Part shown: positions 42,784 through 52,911 of the stretch, piece by piece
How positions within the stretch are numbered: the stretch's first letter is position 1
Layout of the letters: every line of letters begins with the position of its first letter
Source: Triticum aestivum
Lineage: Eukaryota; Streptophyta; Magnoliopsida; Poales; Poaceae
Reading direction: 5' to 3'
Assembly (NCBI RefSeq): GCF_018294505.1
Contig: NC_057809.1
Coordinates: forward strand, 506,751,914 to 506,815,913
DNA: 64,000 bases
The notes under the pieces: generated by a model
Seen by the model: only the letters and a program-made list of their open reading frames with translations
Databases searched by the model: none
Told to the model about the DNA's origin: nothing
Program-made: the position numbers and the translations under genes

Positions 42784-44816
42784 ACTCCCCCAAGCTTAAA
42801 CCCTTGCTTGTCCTCAAGCAATTTAGTTGACAAACTGAAAGAAAGAAAGAAAAACTTTTATAAACTCTGTTTTCTCTTGTTGTTGTAACTATGTCAAGCC
42901 AGCATTCAAGTTTTCAGCATAAATCATAACTAACCACATTTGCAATAATTTTCAGGTCTCACAATTACTCATATCAATAGCATAATCAACTAGCAAGTCA
43001 TAATAATAAATCTCGGATGACAACACTTTCTCAAAACAATCATAATATGATATAACAAGATGGTATCTCGCTAGCCCTTTCTGAGACCGCAAAACATAAA
43101 TGCAGAGCACCTTTAAAGATCAAGGACTGACTAGACATTGTAATTCATGGTAAAAGAGATCCAATCATAGTCACACCCAATATAAATTAACAATGATGAA
43201 TGCAAATGACGGCTGTGCTCTCCAGCTAGTGCTTTTTAATAAGGGGGTGATGACTCAGCATAAAAGTAAATGGATAGGCCCTTCGCAGAGGGAAGCAGGG
43301 ATTGTAGAGGTGCCAGAGCTCGGTTTTGAAATAGAGATAAATTGTATTTTGAGCGGTATACTTTCATTGTCAACGTAACAACTAAGAGATGACGATATCT
43401 TCCATGCTAAACACATTATAGGCGGTTACCAAACAGAATGGTAAAGTTTATACTCCCCCTCCACCAACAAGCATCAATCCATGGCTTGCTCGAAACAATG
43501 AGTGCCTCCAACATACATCAGGTCCCATGGGGAGTTTTGTTTGTAATTAATTTTGATTTAGTTTGCATAAAGCATGGGACTGGGCATCCCGGTGACCAGC
43601 CATTTTCTCGTGAGTGAGGAGCGGAGTCCACTCCTCTTGAGAATAACCCGCCTAACACGGAAGATAAGGACAACCTTTGTTGATACATGAGCTATTCGAG
43701 CATACAAAACAGAATATTTATTTGAAGGTTTAGAGTTTGGCACATACAAATTTACTTGAAACGACAGGTAGATACCGCATATAGGAAGGTATGGTGGACT
43801 CATCTGGAATAAGTTTGGGGTTTAAGGGATTGGATGCACAAGCAGTATTCCCGCTTAGTACAAGTGAAGGCTAGCAAAAGACTGGGAAGCGACCAACTAG
43901 AGAGCGACAACAGCCATGTACATGCATTAAAATTAATAAACATTGGATGCAAGCATGAGTAGGATATAATCCACCATGAACATAAATATCGTGAAGGCTA
44001 TGTTGATTTTGTTTCAACTACATGCGTGAACATGTGCCAAGTCAAGTCACCTAAATCATTCAAAGGAGGATACCACCCCATCATACCACATCATAATCAT
44101 CTCAATAGCATGTTGGCATACAAGGTAAATCATTATAACTCATAGCTAATCAAGCATGGCACAAGCAACTATGATCTCTAATTGTCATTGCAAACATGTT
44201 TATTCATAATAAGCTGAATCAAGAACGACGTGCTCATCATATTTACAAAAACAAAAGAGGTCGAGTTCATACCAGCTTTTCTCATCTCAGTCAGTCCATC
44301 ATATATCATCATAATTTCCTTTCACTTGCACGACCGAACGGTGTGAATAATAATAAGAGTGCACGTGTATTGGACTAAGCTGGAATCTGCGAGCATTCAA
44401 TAAACAGGAGACGACAAGGCAATATGGGCTCTGGGTTAAATCAACAATAATGCATATAAGAGCCACTTCAACAATTTAATTATGGTCTTCTCCTACTGAC
44501 CCCCAAAGAAAAGAAAAGAAATAAAACTATTTACACGGGAAAGCTCCCAACAAGCAGAAGAAGAACGGGAAATATTTTTGGGTTTTCTTTTTAATTATTA
44601 CTACTGCAGCATAAAAATAAACTACTACTAATTTTGGTTTTTCTTAAGGTTTAACAAACACACAAGAAGAAAGCAGGAAAAGGAAAATAAACTAGCATAG
44701 ATATTGCAGTGAAAAAGTATGAGCACCGACAACTAGCATGAGTGTGTGTGAACATAAATGTAATGTCGGTGAGAAATACGTACTCCCCCAAGCTTAGGCT
44801 TTTGGCCTAAGTTGGT
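42784..44816 (-). other. Inner Gypsy 3' non-coding internal region
   Basis: About 2 kb lies between the ORF1-like gene and the 3' LTR with no coding frame. The polypurine tract is at 42784-42797. The half nearest the LTR matches 37848-38967 and the other half matches 50939-51858, as expected for the same family. A region this long without any gene is notable in an LTR element. Confidence 0.85.
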
Positions 44817-45863
44817 CTATGGCCATGGCTGGCCTGGCGGATATCCATAATAATAGTTGTTGGGGTCGTACTCTTGTGGTTCCTGTTCTGGCTCCTCGAC
44901 TGGTGCAGGGTTCCGGTAGGCGTGAATAGCCGTCAACGGAACAAGGTACGTGCCTACAGTCAAATCAAACAAAGAAGGAGCAGGCAAGGTAATAGTCTCA
45001 GGATGATGTTTATTAAAGAACAATTGATATCTAAGCTCCCCTGCCCTATTTTTAACAATAAAATCATGTGCCACCATACTTTTATGATCTAGATAAACAC
45101 GGGGTAGCACTTTTTCTTCCTTCTCAGCATGCCTAATCGGTATGTTAAAATGTGCTGCTAGGCGTGTGGCATAAATGCCACCAAAGATGGGGCCCTTAGT
45201 ACGGTTCATATTTAACCGTCTAGTAATAATACCGCCCAAACTAAAAGTGTTATCACTATATAAACCTTGGAGTAGAATAATTAAATCAGGGATACTAAGG
45301 TTTCCAGAATTTCCACGTCCAATTAAACAACGACTAGCAAATAATGCAAAGTAACGCAAAACAGGAAAATGTATGCTAGTGATTCGTGCATCGGAAACCT
45401 TCCTGGTTTCTCCTACCGTGATATTATCAATAAACCCAGCCACATCATCATGCTGTGGTTCTTCTGTCTTGCCCTCAAAAGGGACTAAACAAATCCGACA
45501 GAAATCATAAAGTGACATCTCCTTAGGATCATCATATAAATGAAATTCCACCGTAGGTGGTGAGTTCCTAGGATGAAAATAAAAGTTTTGCACAAAGGTA
45601 TTTGTGAGTAAGAGATACTGATCGCATTGGTCGTGGAGGAACGCGGTGAGGCCTGCATTGTGAGCCAATTTATGAAAATCTTCATAGATACCGGTTGCTC
45701 TCAAGAAATCTTCAGAAGGCCATTCACACGCCCAAATCTCCGTGGTGCGTGGCAAATTATACTTAGGCTTAGGTGCCTTTTCCTTGGAGCTTTGGCTTGA
45801 TGAGCCCCTCAATAATCTCCTCATCATTTTTCTGAAACAATCTGAAATTTTTAGTAACTTCAA
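44817..45863 (-). CDS. ATHILA ORF1-like protein (348 aa), inner Gypsy
   Basis: The intact frame starts MKLLKISDCFRKMMRRLL. It has a basic Ser/Lys-rich N-terminus (about 1-35) and a folded core (about 45-270) with landmarks CEWPSEDFL (46-54), ITVGE (about 148-152), SIHFP, FGGIYATRLA and YLDHKSMVAHDF. An acidic Pro/Glu tail ends DPNNYYYGYPPGQPWP. It resembles plant retrotransposon ORF1 proteins of the ATHILA family (recognition by eye). It lies 3' of gag-pro, in the envelope position. No signal peptide or membrane segment is visible, so envelope function is not supported. It is strongly diverged from the homologue at 51859-52911. Confidence 0.75.
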   Translation of the reverse strand: MKLLKISDCFRKMMRRLLRGSSSQSSKEKAPKPKYNLPRTTEIWACEWPSEDFLRATGIYEDFHKLAHNAGLTAFLHDQCDQYLLLTNTFVQNFYFHPRNSPPTVEFHLYDDPKEMSLYDFCRICLVPFEGKTEEPQHDDVAGFIDNITVGETRKVSDARITSIHFPVLRYFALFASRCLIGRGNSGNLSIPDLIILLQGLYSDNTFSLGGIITRRLNMNRTKGPIFGGIYATRLAAHFNIPIRHAEKEEKVLPRVYLDHKSMVAHDFIVKNRAGELRYQLFFNKHHPETITLPAPSLFDLTVGTYLVPLTAIHAYRNPAPVEEPEQEPQEYDPNNYYYGYPPGQPWP

Positions 45864-46613
45864 AATAAAAGTAAACCAAACTCAATAAAACTGATAGCAA
45901 CTACTCCTACAAGTGCCTAGAGCCTATATCAAGCATTAGAACTACTTAGAACCATAAAAATTTGACATCCAAGCTCAAGAACATGATCACCTATGCAGCA
46001 CAAATTTGCAATAAATAAAGCACTAGAACAAAAACTAATTGGACCAATGGAGGAGTCACATACCAAGGAACAATCTCCCAAGCAGTTTTGAGAGAGGTGC
46101 CTTGAGCAAGGAGATCGAAAAATCACAGCAAAAGTGGTTGGAACTCGTGCTTGAGTTGGTTTTTTGGGTTTGTGTGAGATAGAGGAAGAAGATGGGTGCT
46201 GGGATAAGTGGAGGAGGGCCACCGTGGGCCCACGAGGGGGGGGGGGGCGCCCTATAGGGGGGGGGGGGGCGCCCACCACCCTCGTGGCCAGGTGGCAACT
46301 CCTCCCGCGGTAATTTTTGCACAGTGAATTCTCAAATATTCCCGAAAAAATCATATTAAATTGGCATGGCATTCTGAGGACTTCTATTTTCGGGATATTT
46401 TTATATTGCACGGATAAGTCAGGAAACAGACAGAAAATACTATTTTTACTTTATTTAATATAAATAACAGAAAATATAGAGAGGGTACAGAAGTTTTTGC
46501 TTCTAGTTTCATCCATCTCATGCTCATCAAAAATAATCCACTAACAAGGTTGATCAAGTCTTGTTAACAAACTCATTCCGATAATCATGAAACCAGAGAA
46601 ATTTCTAATAACT
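45864..46613 (-). other. Gag-pro to ORF1 spacer with G/C hairpin tract
   Basis: No real gene. Two G-runs of at least 12 bases (about 46236-46247 and 46257-46269), each followed by GCGCC, sit among sequence resembling the promoter-proximal part of this family's LTR (GTGGGCCCACGAGG and CACCCTCGTGG). It lies upstream of the ORF1 start on the coding strand and could hold a secondary promoter or splice site. Frames read through the G-runs are spurious. Confidence 0.5.
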
Positions 46614-48041
46614 CTAAGTTACCTCAACGGGGATATGCACATCCCCAATAATAAGAATATCATATTTCTTCTTGACAGTAGGAAGAGGAAATTCAAAACC
46701 TCCAAATATAATCGATGGAATGTTTCCAATAGAGTTGATACTATGAACTTGAGGTTGTTTCCTCGGAAAGTGTACCGTATGCTCATTACCATTAACATGA
46801 AAAGTGACATTGCCTTTGTTGCAATCAATAACAGCCCCTGCAGTATTAAGAAAAGGTCTTCCAAGAATAATAGACATACTATCATCCTCGGGAATATCAA
46901 GAATAACAAAGTCCGTTAAAATAGTAACGTTTGCAACCACAACAGGCACATCCTCACAAATACCGACAGGTATAGCAGTTGATTTATCAGCCATTTGCAA
47001 AGATATTTCGGTAGGTGTCAACTTATTCAAGTCAAGTCTATGATATAAAGAGAGAGGCATAACACTAACACCGGCTCCAAGATCACATAAAGCAGTTTTA
47101 ATATAATTTCTTTTAATGGAGCAAGGTATAGTAGATACTCCGGGGTCTCCAAGTTTCTTTGGTATTCCACCCTTAAAAGTATAATTAGCAAGCATGGTGG
47201 AAATCTCAGCTTCCGGTATCTTTCTCTTATTAGTAATGATATCTTTCATATATTTAGCATAAGGATTTGTTTTGAGCACATCAGTTAATCTCATACGCAA
47301 AAAGATAGGCCTAATCATTTTAGCAAAGCGCTCAAAATCCTGATCATCCTTTTTCTTGGATGGTTTCGGAGGAAAAGGCATGGGTTTCTGAACCCAAGGT
47401 TCTCTTTTTTTACCATGTTTCCTAGCAACAAAGTCTCTTTTATCATAACGTTGATTCTTTGATTGTGGGTTATCAAGATCAATAGCAGGTTCAATTTTTA
47501 CATCATTGTCATTACTAGGTTGAGCATCATCATGAACATTATCATTAATATTTTTACTAGGTTCATGTTCATTACCAGATTGTGTTTCAGCATCAGACAT
47601 AGATATATCATTTGGATTATCAGGTGGTTCTGCAATAGGCTCACTAGAAGTTTGCACAGTTCTATCATTTTTCTTTTTCTTCTTTTTAGAAGAACTAGGA
47701 ACATCAATATTATTTCTCTGAGAATCTTGCTCGATTCTCTTAGGGTGGCCTTCAGGATACAAAGGTTCCTGAGTCATTCTACCAGTTCTAGTAGCCACTC
47801 TAACAGCATAATCATTTTTCTTACTATTCATTTCATCAAGCACTTCTTTTTGAGCTTTAAGTACTTGTTCTACTTGAGTGGTAACCATAGAAGCATGTTT
47901 GCTAATAAGTTTAAGTTCACCTTTAATATCAGCCATATAATCACCCAAGCGTCTAATCATATAAGCATTTTCTTCTAATTTTCTACCAAAATAAGCATTG
48001 AAGTCGTCTTGCTTAAACATAAAGTTACCAAACTCATCCAA
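46614..48041 (-). CDS. Gypsy gag C-terminus and aspartic protease (-1 frame)
   Basis: The 475-codon frame counted from an internal Met overlaps, in the -1 frame, the end of the gag frame. It reads a helical segment (EDNAYMIRRLGDYMADIKGE-like), a Lys/Asn/Asp-rich linker, then an aspartic protease with DLGAGVSVMPLSLY (about residues 318-331) and ILGRPFL (about 391-397), typical of Athila-type proteases. The frame ends at VEVT with no reverse transcriptase following. Expression would need frameshifting at 48251-48257 or an indel makes it non-functional. The 5' part is repeated, truncated, at 55744-56261. Confidence 0.8.
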   Translation of the reverse strand: MDEFGNFMFKQDDFNAYFGRKLEENAYMIRRLGDYMADIKGELKLISKHASMVTTQVEQVLKAQKEVLDEMNSKKNDYAVRVATRTGRMTQEPLYPEGHPKRIEQDSQRNNIDVPSSSKKKKKKNDRTVQTSSEPIAEPPDNPNDISMSDAETQSGNEHEPSKNINDNVHDDAQPSNDNDVKIEPAIDLDNPQSKNQRYDKRDFVARKHGKKREPWVQKPMPFPPKPSKKKDDQDFERFAKMIRPIFLRMRLTDVLKTNPYAKYMKDIITNKRKIPEAEISTMLANYTFKGGIPKKLGDPGVSTIPCSIKRNYIKTALCDLGAGVSVMPLSLYHRLDLNKLTPTEISLQMADKSTAIPVGICEDVPVVVANVTILTDFVILDIPEDDSMSIILGRPFLNTAGAVIDCNKGNVTFHVNGNEHTVHFPRKQPQVHSINSIGNIPSIIFGGFEFPLPTVKKKYDILIIGDVHIPVEVT

Positions 48042-48109
48042 GCACTGACTAGCAATTTTAGTAAGAGGGACTTCAGCTTTATCATATCTATAGAGAGAAT
48101 TTACCTTTA

Positions 48110-49441
48110 CTACATGTCTCGGGATATCGGGATCAGGAGGTTCTTTAGTAAATAAATAATTAAGATCATATGTTTCCTCAACAGGCGGTATATTAAGACC
48201 ATGTATTTCTTCATTAGGAGGTAAATTCTTAACGTCTTCAACTTTAATACCTTTTTTTCTTTCATAGATTTCTTGGCCTCTTGCATATCTTCGGGACTGA
48301 GAAATAGAACACCTCTCTTCTTCGGAGTTGGTTTAGGGATAGGCTCAGTAATTGGAGCAGGAGCTGGCTCAAGAGCTGGCTCAGGAGGTGCCCAATTATT
48401 TTCATTTGTGAACATATTATTCAATAGAATTTCAGCTTCATCCGGTGTTCTTTCCATGAAAAGAGAACCAGCACAACTATCCAAGTAATCTCTGGAAGCA
48501 TCGATTAGTCCATTATAAAAGATATCAAGTATTTCAGGTTTCTTAAGAGGATAATTAGGCAAAGCATTAAGTAACTTGAGAAGCCTCCCCCAAGCTTGTG
48601 GGAGACTCTCTTCTTTAATTTGCACAAACTTGTATATTTCCCTCAAAGCAGCTTGTTTCTTATGAGCAGGGAAATATTTAGCAGAGAAGTAATAAATCAT
48701 ATCCTGGGGACTACGCACACAACCAGGATCAAGAGAATTAAACCATATCTTAGCATCACCCTTTAAGGAGAACGGAAATATTTTGAGTATATAGAAGTAA
48801 CCCGATCTCTCGTCATTAGTGAACAGGGCAGCTATATCATTTAATTTAGTAAGATGTGCCACAACAGTTTCAGATTCATAGCCATAAAACGGATCAGATT
48901 CAACCAAAGTAATTATATCAGGATCAACAGAGAATTCATAATCCTTATCAGGAACACATATAGGTGAGGTAGCAAAAGCAGGATCGGGTTTCATTTTATC
49001 TCTAAGTGATTCTTTGTTCCATTTAATTAATAACCTCTTAAGCTCATATCTATCTCTGCAAGCTAAAATAGCTAAAGAAGCATCTTGATCAAATAAATAA
49101 CCCTCAGGAATAACAGGCATATTTTCATCATCACTACCATCATCATATTCAGATTCAATAATTTCTCTTTCTCTAGCCCTAGCAATTTGTTCATCAAGAA
49201 ATTCACTAAGGGGCACAGTAGTATTAGGCATAGAAGCAGTTTCATCATAAGTATCATGCATAGCAGAAGTGGCATCATCTATAACATACGACATATCAGA
49301 ACGAATAGCAGAAGCAGGTGTAGTTGTCGCAAACTTACTCATAACAGAAGGTGAATCAAGTGCAGAGCTAGATGGCAGTTCCTTACCTCCCCTCGTAGTT
49401 GAGGGATAGATCTTGGTTTTTGGATATCTCAAGTTCTTCAT
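48110..49441 (-). CDS. Gypsy gag protein, Athila-like (443 aa)
   Basis: The frame starts MKNLRYPKTKIYPSTTRGGK, about 50 bp after the primer site. The core at about 195-320 (including IFPFSLKGDAKIWFNSL, YYFSAKYFP, LREIYKFVQ) is the retrotransposon gag domain common to plant Gypsy elements. The last ~46 codons after residue 397 are a different frame from the conserved one. The conserved reading continues in the -1 frame from an A-AAA-AAG heptamer at 48257-48251. A near-identical copy is at 56330-57661. Confidence 0.85.
   Translation of the reverse strand: MKNLRYPKTKIYPSTTRGGKELPSSSALDSPSVMSKFATTTPASAIRSDMSYVIDDATSAMHDTYDETASMPNTTVPLSEFLDEQIARAREREIIESEYDDGSDDENMPVIPEGYLFDQDASLAILACRDRYELKRLLIKWNKESLRDKMKPDPAFATSPICVPDKDYEFSVDPDIITLVESDPFYGYESETVVAHLTKLNDIAALFTNDERSGYFYILKIFPFSLKGDAKIWFNSLDPGCVRSPQDMIYYFSAKYFPAHKKQAALREIYKFVQIKEESLPQAWGRLLKLLNALPNYPLKKPEILDIFYNGLIDASRDYLDSCAGSLFMERTPDEAEILLNNMFTNENNWAPPEPALEPAPAPITEPIPKPTPKKRGVLFLSPEDMQEAKKSMKEKKVLKLKTLRIYLLMKKYMVLIYRLLRKHMILIIYLLKNLLIPISRDM
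48251..48257 (-). promoter_or_regulatory. Candidate -1 frameshift slippery site (A AAA AAG)
   Basis: In the gag frame the codons are GAA AAA AAG GTA, placing A-AAA-AAG exactly in the X-XXY-YYZ register required for -1 slippage. Slippage gives GGT ATT AAA..., which continues open through the protease frame. No strong stem-loop is obvious downstream. A one-base expansion of the A7 run is the simple alternative. The same site is at 56471-56477. Confidence 0.5.
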
Positions 49442-49490
49442 AGTGTCCAGCAGATATAAATCCCAAGTGACTCAAAGAATAGAGCTATGC

Positions 49491-49508
49491 TCCCCGGCAA
49501 CGGCGCCA
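49491..49508 (-). other. Primer-binding site, inner Gypsy
   Basis: The coding strand reads TGGCGCCGTTGCCGGGGA, complementary to a plant tRNA-Asp 3' end and typical of Athila-like Gypsy elements. It starts 11 bases inside the LTR border, further than usual. Confidence 0.8.
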
Positions 49509-49519
49509 GAAAAAGGTCT

Positions 49520-50938
49520 TGATAACCCACAAGTATAGGGGATCGCAACGGCTTTCGAGGGTAGAGTATTAAACCCAAATTTATTGATTTGACACAAGGG
49601 GAGCCAAAGAATATTCTCAAGTATTAGCAGCTGAGTTGTCAATTCAACCACACCTGGAAACTTAGTATCTGCAGCAAAGTGTTTAGTAGCAAAGTAATAT
49701 GATAGTGGTGGTAGAGGCAACAAAAGTAAAGACAGCAAAAAGTAATATTTTTGGTATTTTGTAGTGATTGTAACAGTAGCAACGGAAAAGTAAATAAGCG
49801 TAAACCAGTATATGGAAAACTCATAGGCACCGGATCAGTGATGGATAATTATGCCGGATGCGGTTCATCATGTAACAGTCATAACATAGGGTGACACAGA
49901 ACTAGCTCCAATTCGTCAATGTAATGTAGGCATGTACTCCGTATATAGTCATACGTGCTTAAAAGAACTTGCATGACATCTTTTGTCCTACCCTCCCGTG
50001 TCAGCGGGGTCCTATTGGAAACTAAGGGATATTAAGGCCTCCTTTTAATAGAGAACCGGAACAAAGCATTAGCACATAGTGAATACATGAACTCCTCAAA
50101 CTACGATCATCACCGGTAAGTATCCCGATTATTGTCACTTCAGGGTTAACGGATCATAACACATAATAGGTGACTATAGACTTGCAAGATAGGATCTAGA
50201 ACTCTCATATATTCATGAAAACATAACAGGTTCAGATCTGAAATCATGGCACTCGGGCCCTAGTGACAAGCATTAAGCATAGCAAAGTCATAGCAACATC
50301 AATCTCAGAACATAGTGGATACTAGGGATCAAACCCTAACAAAACTAACTCGATTACATGATAAATCTCATCCAACCCATCACCGTCCACCAAGCCTACG
50401 ATGGAATTACTCACGCATGGCGGTGACCATCATGAAATTGGTGATGGAGGATGGTTGATGATGACGATGGCGACGAATCCCCCTCTGCGGAGCCCCGAAC
50501 GGACTCCAGATCAACCCTCCCGAGAGGTTTTAGGGCTTGGCGGCGGCTCTATATCGTAAAATGCGATGATTTCTTCCCTTTGATTTTTTTCTCATCGAAA
50601 CTCAATATATGGAGGTGGAGTTGGCGTCGGAGGGTCTCCAGGGGGGCCACGAGGTAGGGGGGCGCACCCTAGGGGGGGGGGGGCGCCCCCACCCTTGTGA
50701 GAAGGGTGTGGGCCCCCTGGTCTTCATATTTGGCGAGGATTTATTATTATTTTTTCTAAGACCTCCCGTGGAGTTTCAGGTCATGCCGAGAATATTTGTT
50801 TTCTGCACATAAAACAACATCATGGTAATTCTGCTGAAAACAGCGTCAGTCTGGGTTAGTTCCATTCAAATCATACAAGTTAGAGTCCAAAACAAGGGCA
50901 AAAGTGTTTGGAAAAGTAGATACGACGGAGACGTATCA
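49520..50938 (-). repeat. Inner Gypsy 5' LTR
   Basis: A 1,419-bp LTR from TGATAACCCACAAG to GGAGACGTATCA, followed by TSD GACAA. It has a TATATT motif near 50605 and a G-run/GCGCC palindrome at about 50670-50692 (minus-strand promoter region). Confidence 0.9.
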
Positions 50939-50943
50939 GACAA

Positions 50944-51858
50944 CAGCCATGTACATGCATTAAAATTAATAAACATTGGATGCAAGCATGAGTAGGATAT
51001 AATCCACCATGAACATAAATATCGTGAAGGCTATGTTGATTTTGTTTCAACTACATGCGTGAACATGTGCCAAGTCAAGTCACTTAAATCATTCAAAGGA
51101 GGATACCACCCCATCATACCACATCATAATCATCTCAATAGCATGTTGGCACACAAGGTAAACCATTATAACTCATAGCTAATCAAGCATGGCACAAGCA
51201 ACTATGATCTCTAATTGTCATTACAAACATGTTTATTCATAATAAGCTGAATCAAGAACGAGGGACTCATCATATTTACAAAAACAAAGGAGGTCGAGTT
51301 CATACCAGCTTTTCTCATCTCAGTCAATCCATCATATATCATCATAATTGCCTTTCACTTGCACACCGAACAGTGTGAATAATAATAAGAGTGCACGTGC
51401 ATTGGACTAAGCTGGAATCTGCGAGCATTCAATAAACAGGAGAAGACAAGGCAATATGGGCTCTTGGTTAAATCAACAATAATGCATATAAGAGCCACTT
51501 CAACAATTTAATTATGATCTTCTCCTACTGACCCTCGAAGAGAAGAAAAGAAATAAAACTATTTACACGGGAAAGCTCCCAACAAGCAAAAGAAGAACGG
51601 GAAATATTTTTGGATTTTCTTTTAGTTTATTACTACTACAGCAGAAAAATAAACTACTACTATTTTTTTTGGTTTTTCTTAAGGTTTAACAAACACACAA
51701 GAAGAAAGCAGGAAAAGGAAAATAAACTAGCATGGATATTACAGTGAAAGAGTATGAGCACCAACATCTAGCAATGAGTGTGTGTGAACATAAATGTAAT
51801 GTCGGTGAGAAATACGTACTCCCCCAAGCTTAGGCTTTTGGCCTAAGTTGGTCTGTGG
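50944..51858 (-). other. Outer Gypsy 3' non-coding internal region (continued)
   Basis: Resumes the sequence cut at 38972 and closely matches 43917-44816 of the inner element. No coding frame. Confidence 0.85.
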
Positions 51859-52911
51859 TCACGACTGGCCTGGCGGATATCCATAATAATAGTTGTTGGG
51901 GTCGTACTGTGATGATGAAGGATAAATGGGATCATACTGATGCGCAGCGGTTATAGCCTGCTGAGCTGCAGCGTGGAGTCGGGCTGCCTCCGCTCTCCTC
52001 TCATACTCTTCTGCCTCCTCTCTGGTAATAACATATCTTCCTTTTGCATGTGAATCCAAGAAGGCAGGAGCATGGTGAGTAATACAGAAAACACGTCGTT
52101 TATAAAAAATTAAACGATATTAGAGAGGTGATTCAGGCCTCTCGACAAACTGATGCGAAGCCATAGAGTTATAATCTAAATATGCAGGAGGCAACTCCAT
52201 ATCACCCTCACGAATGTCTATTTCAAGAAAATGAGCTAAGCGTGTTGCATAAATTCCTCCAAAGAAATCTTCATTATGTCTATTATGATGCAACCTACGA
52301 GCTACAATGGCTTCCGTATGATAAGATTGGTCTCCTAACACAGCACTCCTAAGAATGCTAAGATCAGGGACACACATATGACATGCTTCATCCTTAGAAT
52401 TTATGCATCTACCGATGAAAAGAGCAAAATAATGTATAGCAGGAAAATGAATGCTCCCTATGGTAGCATGCGTTATATCTCTAGATTCCCCCACAGTTAT
52501 ACTAGCAAGAAAGTTTCTAAATTCAGATTTAGGGGGATCCCTAATACTGCCCCATGATGGAAGTTCGCAAGCAAAAGTGAAACCCTCTAGGTCCATGGTA
52601 TAAGATTTGTCATAAAGATCAAACATGACTGAAGGAGAATTACGCGAAGATGAATACTCAAACCTCCTCACAAATGAACTTGTGAGATCATGATACTGGG
52701 GGCATTTGTTAGCCTCAAAATCCTCAAGACCGTATTTGCGCAAATATGCTTTGAATTCTTCTTTAATTCCCGCACGGTCCATAAAATTTTCCGACAGCCA
52801 TTCGCAAGGCCGTACTGGAGCGTCTCTTGGTGGATCCTCGTCAGCATCGCGCATAGAAATCCTGGGTCCTTGCTTCTTAGAGGAACCACCTTGGAACATC
52901 TTCCTAAACAT
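51859..52911 (-). pseudogene. ATHILA ORF1-like gene of the outer Gypsy, single stop
   Basis: The frame runs from 52911 (MFRKMFQGGSSKKQG) for 263 codons to a TAA at 52120-52122. It then stays open in the same frame to 51859, covering a further 86 codons that end in the family tail (DPNNYYYGYPPGQ). One nonsense codon therefore splits a ~350-codon gene, the same size as the inner 348-codon homologue. Core landmarks are shared (CEWLSENF, ITVGE, SIHFP, FGGIYATRLA, YLDYNSMASHQF) but overall identity looks to be only about one third. The duplicate at 60080-61132 carries the same stop. Confidence 0.75.

Larger units (their letters stand above)
38973..50938 (-). mobile_element. Inner Athila-like Gypsy element, non-autonomous
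   Basis: The element is of the same family as its host. The 3' LTR is 38973-40119 plus 42515-42783, the internal region is 42784-49519 and the 5' LTR is 49520-50938. The TSD GACAA (38968-38972, 50939-50943) is perfect. Its LTRs share diagnostic bases (GGTAAGTATCCCG, GGGGTTAACGG) not found in the outer element. It encodes gag, an aspartic protease in the -1 frame and an ATHILA ORF1-like protein. No reverse transcriptase, RNase H or integrase is present, so movement must rely on another element. Confidence 0.9.

Noticed and set aside
46056..46411. Pro-rich frames of 88-160 codons near 46056-46411 and 53020-53485
   Set aside because: They run through G-runs and non-coding spacer of the Gypsy elements and are not conserved between copies in frame.
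47463..47978. Plus-strand frame of 171 codons, hydrophobic and Ile/Phe-rich
   Set aside because: It is the antisense of the Gypsy gag-pro frame. The membrane-like character comes from complementing Asn/Lys/Asp-rich codons.
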